Of a stretch of 64,000 nt of DNA, positions 59,730 to 64,000 are shown in pieces. This DNA is from Bradyrhizobium sp. CSA207 (GTDB lineage: Bacteria; Pseudomonadota; Alphaproteobacteria; Rhizobiales; Xanthobacteraceae), in the NCBI RefSeq assembly GCF_029051685.1, contig NZ_JAACFT010000037.1, positions 18,755 through 82,754 of the forward strand, read 5' to 3'. The notes under the pieces are model-generated. The model had not been told where the DNA came from. It ran no database searches and was given only the letters and a program-made list of their open reading frames with translations. Numbering within the stretch: position 1 is the first letter of the stretch; each line of letters opens with the position of its first letter. The position numbers and the translations under genes are program-made.

Positions 59730-60650
59730 ATGGATTTCCGGCAGCTCAGGACCTTCAGTTGCGTGGCGGAGCTCGGCAGCCTCTCCAAGGCGTCCGATAC
59801 GTTGCGCGTGGCGCAGCCGGCGCTCAGCCGCCAGATCAAGCTTTTGGAACACGAGCTGCGCGTCGAGCTGTTCACACGCAACGGACGCGGCATGGTGCTG
59901 ACCGACGCAGGCCGTCTCTTGCTGGCGCGGACCTCCGGCATCGTGCGCCAGATCGACCAGATCCGGGACGACATCCAGTCGGCCAAGGGGCCGCCGTCGG
60001 GCCAGGTCGTGCTCGGCCTGGTTCCGACCGTGAGCTGCGTGCTGTCGGCGCGCTTCGCGCGGCGCTGTGTCGAGAAATTTCCCGGCATCTCGCTGCGCAT
60101 CGTCGAAAGCTACAGCGGCCATCTGGTCGAATGGCTGCATCGCGGCGAGATGGATCTCGCCATCCTCTACGGCCGCTCGGCCGATCTGCACCTCAACGTG
60201 CAGAGTCTGGGCCGCGACAACATCGTCGCGGTCGGTCCGCGCGGCTGCGGACTGGCGCGCAAGAAGAGCGTCGAGATCGGCTGGCTGTTGCGGCAGCGGC
60301 TGGTTCTGCCCAGTCATTCCCACGGCCTCCGCGCGCTGATCGAGCATGCGGCGGCCCAGCGCAAGATCAAGCTTGACGTCCAGCTCGAAGCGGATTCTTT
60401 CCGCGTCCTCACCAGTCTGGTCGAGGAGGGCCTTGGCTTCGCGCTGTTGCCGCCGTCGTCCGTGCACGGCGAGGTCGCGGACGGGCGGCTGGAAACCGCC
60501 GTCGTTTCCAAGCCGATGACGCGCGAGCTCATTTTCGCTTCTCCGATCGACCGCCCGGCCTCGACGGCCTCGCTCGCCATCACCGCCCTCCTGCGCGACG
60601 AGGTCGCCGCCTGCCGCAAGGAAGGCCTGTGGGATATCAGGCTCGCGTGA
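59730..60650 (+). CDS. LysR-family transcriptional regulator
   Basis: This 306-residue regulator has an N-terminal winged helix (MDFRQLRTFSCVAELGSLSKASDTLRVAQPALSRQIKLLEHELRVELFTRNGRGMVLTDAGRLLL). A periplasmic-binding-protein-like effector domain follows (GQVVLGLVPTVSCVLSARFARRCVEKFPGISLRIVES). The NAC/Cbl-type start is typical. ATG at 59730 gives the standard N-terminus. It is divergent from the acyl-CoA dehydrogenase/CoA-transferase/MaoC operon and is the obvious candidate for its regulator, with three half-sites in the shared promoter region. The effector may be the acid substrate or its CoA ester. Confidence 0.92.
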   Translation: MDFRQLRTFSCVAELGSLSKASDTLRVAQPALSRQIKLLEHELRVELFTRNGRGMVLTDAGRLLLARTSGIVRQIDQIRDDIQSAKGPPSGQVVLGLVPTVSCVLSARFARRCVEKFPGISLRIVESYSGHLVEWLHRGEMDLAILYGRSADLHLNVQSLGRDNIVAVGPRGCGLARKKSVEIGWLLRQRLVLPSHSHGLRALIEHAAAQRKIKLDVQLEADSFRVLTSLVEEGLGFALLPPSSVHGEVADGRLETAVVSKPMTRELIFASPIDRPASTASLAITALLRDEVAACRKEGLWDIRLA

Positions 60651-60960
60651 GCGGTCAGCGTTGAATTGTCATGAGGATTTAGGACGCAATCCCGCGGCCG
60701 GCCCTTCGCATCTGGCGCGACCTGTCATGCCGAAATTCTATAGCTGGGCTAAGCTCGCTGCGAGTTTGACGCGCAAATGCATCCAAAACCTCGTCATTGC
60801 GAGCGCAGCGAAGCAATTCAGGAATTCCTCCGCGGTGACAGTCTGGATTGCTTCGCTGCGCTCGCAATGACGGAGAATGCTGCAGCGGCGCTCGCATCAA
60901 CTCGCACCTCAATCGCGGCGGCGACTTCGGCTCACCGGCGCTACAGTGGCGGCGCAGCCG
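60651..60960. other. intergenic region, no gene
   Basis: This gap between the convergent LysR and P450 genes holds an R1 repeat (60792-60872). I see no convincing coding sequence or other structure. Confidence 0.5.
60792..60872. repeat. R1-family palindromic repeat
   Basis: CGTCATTGCGAGCGCAGCGAAGCAATTCAGGA is mirrored by CTGGATTGCTTCGCTGCGCTCGCAATGACG, almost identical to the copy at 37362. Confidence 0.85.
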
Positions 60961-62235
60961 TCACCCCGGTATCCGCACCGGCAGCGACTCATAGCCCTTG
61001 ATGAAGCTCGAATAGATCCGCTTCGGCTCGCCCACCACCTCGATGCGGTCGAAGCGCTTGAGCATCTCCTCCCAGACGATCTTGAGCTGGAGCTCGGCGA
61101 GGCGCATGCCGACGCAGCGGTGGATGCCGAAGCCGAAGGAAAGATGCGTGCGCGGCCGCGCTCGGTCGATGATGAACTCCTCGGGGCGGTCGATCACCTC
61201 TTCGTCGCGGTTGCCCGAGACGTACCACATCACCACGCGGTCGCCCTTCTTGATGGCCTTGCCGCCGATCTCGGTGTCCTGGAGCGCGGTGCGGCGCATA
61301 TGGGCGAGCGGCGTCTGCCAGCGGATCACCTCCGGGACCATGGTGTCGATCAGCGCCGGATTGGCGCGCAGCTTGTCGTACTGGACCGGGTTCTCGTTCA
61401 GCGCCAGCACCGAGCCGGTCATGGTGTTGCGCGTGGTGTCGTTGCCACCGACGATGAGCAGGATGATGTTGCCCATGAGATTGTCGGGGTCCATGAACCG
61501 CGTCGCGTCGTTATGGGCCATCAGCGACAGCAGATCGTTGCGTGGCTCGGAATTGACGCGCTCGTTCCATAGCTTCGACATGTAGGCATAGCACTCGTCC
61601 ATCTCGCGGCGTCGCTCTTCGGCGGAGGCGACGATGCCGCTCTTGGGCAGCGCGGTGGAAACATCCGACCAGCGGGTCAGCTTGCGCCGCTCCTCCCAGG
61701 GGAAATCGAACAGGGTCGCCAGCATCTGCGTCGTCAGCTCGATCGAGACGCGCTCGACGAAGTTGAAGGTCTCGTTGCGCGGCAGGTTGTCGAGCACGGT
61801 CTGCGAACGCTGTCGGATGAGCTTGGCGAGCTCGTCCAGATGCGTCGGCGTGAACATCGGCGACACCGTCTTGCGCTGCGCCGAATGCCGCGGCTGGTCC
61901 ATGGCGATGAAGCTCGGCCAATCATAACCTTCCGGCACGTCGCGGATCGAGATGCCGCCGAGCGTCGAGTCCGAAGAGAACAGGCCGTGATTGGTGTCGA
62001 CATGCATGATGTCGTTGTATTTCACCACCGACCAGTACGGCTCGATCGGCGCGTTGGTGCAGTAATGCACCGGCTCTTCCTTGCGCAGCCGCTCGAACCA
62101 CGGCCACAGCGTGTCGTCCTGGAACAGCCTGGGCGCACCGGGGTGGAACTGCGCCAGCGGCGTCGCATAAGCCTCTTCGCGCGCCCTGCGCATGCGTTCG
62201 GCCGTGTCGGTCTTAACCGGAGTCTGGATATTCAT
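60961..62235 (-). CDS. cytochrome P450, CYP153-type
   Basis: This 424-residue soluble class I P450 has I-helix GGNDTTRNTMTG near residue 255, the ExxR pair in MVPEVIRWQTPLAHMRRTA, and the haem-ligand loop HLSFGFGIHRCVGMRLAE near residue 365. The conserved FIIDRARPRTHLSFG and the C-terminal VGEPKRIYSSFIKGYESLPV closely match CYP153 enzymes. Those hydroxylate the terminal carbon of alkanes and fatty chains using ferredoxin and ferredoxin reductase. ATG at 62235 with GGAG upstream. Its paralogue lies 97 bp upstream on the same strand. No ferredoxin or reductase gene is within the window, so electron partners lie elsewhere or beyond the right edge. Confidence 0.9.
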   Translation of the reverse strand: MNIQTPVKTDTAERMRRAREEAYATPLAQFHPGAPRLFQDDTLWPWFERLRKEEPVHYCTNAPIEPYWSVVKYNDIMHVDTNHGLFSSDSTLGGISIRDVPEGYDWPSFIAMDQPRHSAQRKTVSPMFTPTHLDELAKLIRQRSQTVLDNLPRNETFNFVERVSIELTTQMLATLFDFPWEERRKLTRWSDVSTALPKSGIVASAEERRREMDECYAYMSKLWNERVNSEPRNDLLSLMAHNDATRFMDPDNLMGNIILLIVGGNDTTRNTMTGSVLALNENPVQYDKLRANPALIDTMVPEVIRWQTPLAHMRRTALQDTEIGGKAIKKGDRVVMWYVSGNRDEEVIDRPEEFIIDRARPRTHLSFGFGIHRCVGMRLAELQLKIVWEEMLKRFDRIEVVGEPKRIYSSFIKGYESLPVRIPG

Positions 62236-62282
62236 TCTTGATCGCTCCAGTTGTTTGAATCGAGTCGCCAGATGCAGTTCAC

Positions 62283-62310
62283 CTCTCCCCGCAAGCGGGG
62301 CGAGGGAGAG
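62283..62310. repeat. R3-like hairpin between the two P450 genes
   Basis: CTCTCCCCGC-AAGC-GGGGCGAGGGAGAG is a small fragment of the R3 family in the 97-bp gap. It could reduce transcription into the second P450 gene. Confidence 0.55.
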
Positions 62311-62332
62311 AAGCACCGACGCGTGTCACGCA

Positions 62333-63598
62333 TCACGCCGCAATCTTCACCGGCAGCGTCTCCAAACCCTTCACGAAGCTCGAATAGACACGCTTGGGTT
62401 CGCCGACCACATCAATATGGCAGAAACGCTTGAGAATCTCTTCCCAGATAATCTTGAGCTGGAGTTCGGCAAGCCGCAAGCCGACGCAGCGGTGGATGCC
62501 GAAGCCGAAGGAGAGATGCGTGCGGGGGCGGGCGCGGTCGATGATGAAATCGTAGGGCTTTTCGATCGCCGCGTCGTCGCGGTTGCCCGAGACGTACCAC
62601 ATCACAACCTTGTCACCTTTCTTGATCTGCTTGCCCCGGAACTCGAAATCGGCAAGTGCAGTGCGGCGCATATGCGCCAATGGCGTCTGCCAGCGGATCA
62701 CCTCGGGCACGAAACTGTCGAGCAAAGCGGGATTTGCGCGCAACTTGCGATACTGCTCCGGATGCTGGCTCAGCGCATAGATCGAGCCGGACATGGTGTT
62801 GCGGGTGGTGTCGTTGCCGCCGACGATCAGCAGGATGAGATTGCCGAGGAAGTTTTTGGCATCCATGTGGCGCGTCGCGTCGCTGTGCGCCATCATCGAG
62901 AGCAGGTCGCTCTTCGGCGGCTGCTCGATGCGCTCCTTCCACAGTCGCGCAAAATAGCCGGCGCATTCCGCAAGCTCGGCCATCCGCTCGTCTTCGGTGG
63001 CGACAAGGCCGTCGGGGCCGGGAATGGTGGTGGCGATATCCGACCAGCGCGTCAGCTTGCGGCGGTCCTCCCAGGGGAAGTCGAACAGCACCGCGAGCAT
63101 CTGCGTGGTGAGCTCGATCGAGACCCGGTCGACCCAGTCGAACACTTCGCCGCGCGGCAGATTGTCGAGGCACTCGGCCGAGCGCTCGCGGATGCTGAGC
63201 GCGAGATTGTCCAGATGCGTCGGCGTGAACATCGGCGCCACGGTCTTGCGCTGCGCCGCGTGGCGCGGCGGGTCCATCGAGATGAAGCTTTCGCGGCGCA
63301 GGTCGGGATCGATGTCGCGGATGGTGATGCCGCCGAGCGCGGAGGCCGAGGAGAACACCGAATGGTTGGTCTCGATCTCCATGATGTCGTTGTAGCGCGT
63401 CACCGACCAGTACGGCCCGAACATCGAGTCCTTGCAGTAGTGCACGGGATCTTCGCGGCGCAGGCGGTCGAAATAGGGCCAGAACGTATCGGTCCTGAAC
63501 AATTCGGGATCGCCGGGATCGAACTGTTCAAGAGGCAGTGACGTGGCGCGCGCGCGCAATGCGTCGAGGTTTGCCGTGCTCTCGATGGTCCCGTGCAT
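62333..63598 (-). CDS. cytochrome P450, CYP153-type, paralogue
   Basis: This 421-residue P450 is clearly paralogous to the next gene downstream: the I helix GGNDTTRNTMSG, EVIRWQTPLAHMRRTALADF, HLSFGFGIHRCVGLRLAE and VGEPKRVYSSFVKGLETLPVKI align almost residue for residue. The first 80 residues and the substrate-recognition stretches near PGPDGLVATEDERMAELAECAGYF differ most, suggesting different chain-length preference (inference). ATG at 63598 has AGGGAGAG upstream. It is the first gene of the pair. A divergent gene may begin near the right edge. Confidence 0.9.
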   Translation of the reverse strand: MHGTIESTANLDALRARATSLPLEQFDPGDPELFRTDTFWPYFDRLRREDPVHYCKDSMFGPYWSVTRYNDIMEIETNHSVFSSASALGGITIRDIDPDLRRESFISMDPPRHAAQRKTVAPMFTPTHLDNLALSIRERSAECLDNLPRGEVFDWVDRVSIELTTQMLAVLFDFPWEDRRKLTRWSDIATTIPGPDGLVATEDERMAELAECAGYFARLWKERIEQPPKSDLLSMMAHSDATRHMDAKNFLGNLILLIVGGNDTTRNTMSGSIYALSQHPEQYRKLRANPALLDSFVPEVIRWQTPLAHMRRTALADFEFRGKQIKKGDKVVMWYVSGNRDDAAIEKPYDFIIDRARPRTHLSFGFGIHRCVGLRLAELQLKIIWEEILKRFCHIDVVGEPKRVYSSFVKGLETLPVKIAA

Positions 63599-63960
63599 GA
63601 CCGCTCTCCCTGATGTGAACCGCGCGTTCTCGTTGAATTCTGCGCTGCGGCATTTAGGTTGCAATTACAGCCGGTTGTCTGCGTCGGAGCAAGCGAGAGT
63701 TTTGCCACATGGTCTCGGCTGTAGCCCGGATGCAGCGTAAGCGTAATCCGGGAATCGTGCCGTTGAGGTGGTCCCGGATTGCGCTCCGCTCCATCCGGGC
63801 TACGGGACATTCGCGAACGTGACCTTCCGCACGCCGGAACGTCTGGAATCGTGCGAAAAATCCGTCGAAACCGAGGCAATATCGAACCCCGGCCATCTTG
63901 GGGATCGACCAACCTTTGATCTGTAGTTTGAGCGGACCAGGTCTGCATCCCGAGGTTGCC
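63599..63960. other. intergenic region upstream of the P450 pair
   Basis: It holds the P450 promoter and an R2 repeat (63721-63803). No gene is supported on either strand. Confidence 0.5.
63721..63803. repeat. R2-family palindromic repeat
   Basis: GTAGCCCGGATGCAGCGTAAGCGTAATCCGGG is mirrored by CCCGGATTGCGCTCCGCTCCATCCGGGCTAC. Unlike the other two R2 copies it lies upstream of a gene (the P450 pair), not between convergent genes. Confidence 0.85.
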
Positions 63961-64000
63961 GTGAGCGATTTGCAATGGGCCCCGATCGGCCCGCCCCAAC
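63961..64000 (+). CDS. possible 5' end of a gene cut by the window edge
   Basis: GTG at 63961 with GAGG six bases upstream opens a frame reading VSDLQWAPIGPPQ to the last base. It is divergent from the P450 pair. Only 13 residues are visible, so nothing can be said about function. Confidence 0.25.
   Translation, partial: MSDLQWAPIGPPQ

Overview
The window looks like a chromosomal segment of a Bradyrhizobium-like alphaproteobacterium. GC is high throughout, GTG and TTG starts are common, and the proline-utilisation enzyme PutA is the 999-residue form without a DNA-binding domain, paired with a divergent Lrp-type regulator. The gene mix is rich in acyl-CoA, CoA-transferase and oxygenase functions. 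I see no transposase, integrase, phage gene, rRNA, tRNA or CRISPR array. The unusual DNA is mainly short palindromic intergenic repeats of at least six families, some nested inside one another and two reaching into coding sequence.

Layout. 1-3.6 kb: end of an acyl-CoA carboxylase and an AcoR-like sigma-54 activator. 3.8-5.5 kb (minus): flavin reductase plus luciferase-like monooxygenase, a likely two-component oxygenase. 5.7-9.2 kb: KDGal kinase and KDPGal aldolase, then a PoxB-type pyruvate dehydrogenase. 9.4-14.8 kb: a small membrane protein, a double hotdog thioesterase, a SEC-C protein, and an amidase next to a cyanuric acid amidohydrolase/barbiturase family enzyme. 15.2-17.5 kb: tex. 17.9-24.8 kb: a Gly/His-rich secreted protein, a two-component system, a catalytically dead HtrA-like protein overlapping a LuxR-type regulator, a Tat-exported VOC protein, a DapA-family aldolase and an intact HtrA-type protease.

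24.9-30.6 kb: an orphan form-II CoxL-like molybdoenzyme subunit, then an enoyl-CoA hydratase/two acyl-CoA dehydrogenase operon. 30.7-34.2 kb: LemA and two TPM-domain proteins, then a metallo-hydrolase overlapping a free cyclic-nucleotide-binding domain protein. 34.5-37.3 kb: a bitopic coiled-coil protein with a clear terminator, an exported protein with one CxxCH haem motif, and a small membrane protein. 37.6-42.8 kb: CoA-transferase, putA with its Lrp-type regulator, and a cold-shock protein. 43-46.6 kb: sulfite dehydrogenase SorAB and a membrane adenylate cyclase carrying a ferredoxin domain. 47-52.2 kb: a GT39-type glycosyltransferase, YcjF/YcjX-like proteins and an HlyIII/PAQR protein. 52.2-54.5 kb: two SDRs and a MarR regulator with a perfect palindromic operator. 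54.6-60.6 kb: a benzoylformate-decarboxylase-like enzyme, then an acyl-CoA dehydrogenase/CoA-transferase/MaoC-hydratase operon with a divergent LysR gene. 61-63.6 kb: two tandem CYP153-type P450s.

Overall this is a metabolically versatile, soil-type gene set: fatty and dicarboxylic acid oxidation, proline, sulfite, triazine or pyrimidine-ring hydrolysis and alkane-type hydroxylation, with redox- and cAMP-related signalling. The best leads for undescribed biology are the pseudoprotease/LuxR pair (20.2-21.4 kb), the quinone/iron-sulfur adenylate cyclase (44.9-46.6 kb), the metallo-hydrolase/cNMP-binding pair (33.0-34.2 kb) and the palindromic repeats that supply gene ends (31.5 and 48.6 kb). 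Functional names come from motifs recognised by eye. No database search was run.
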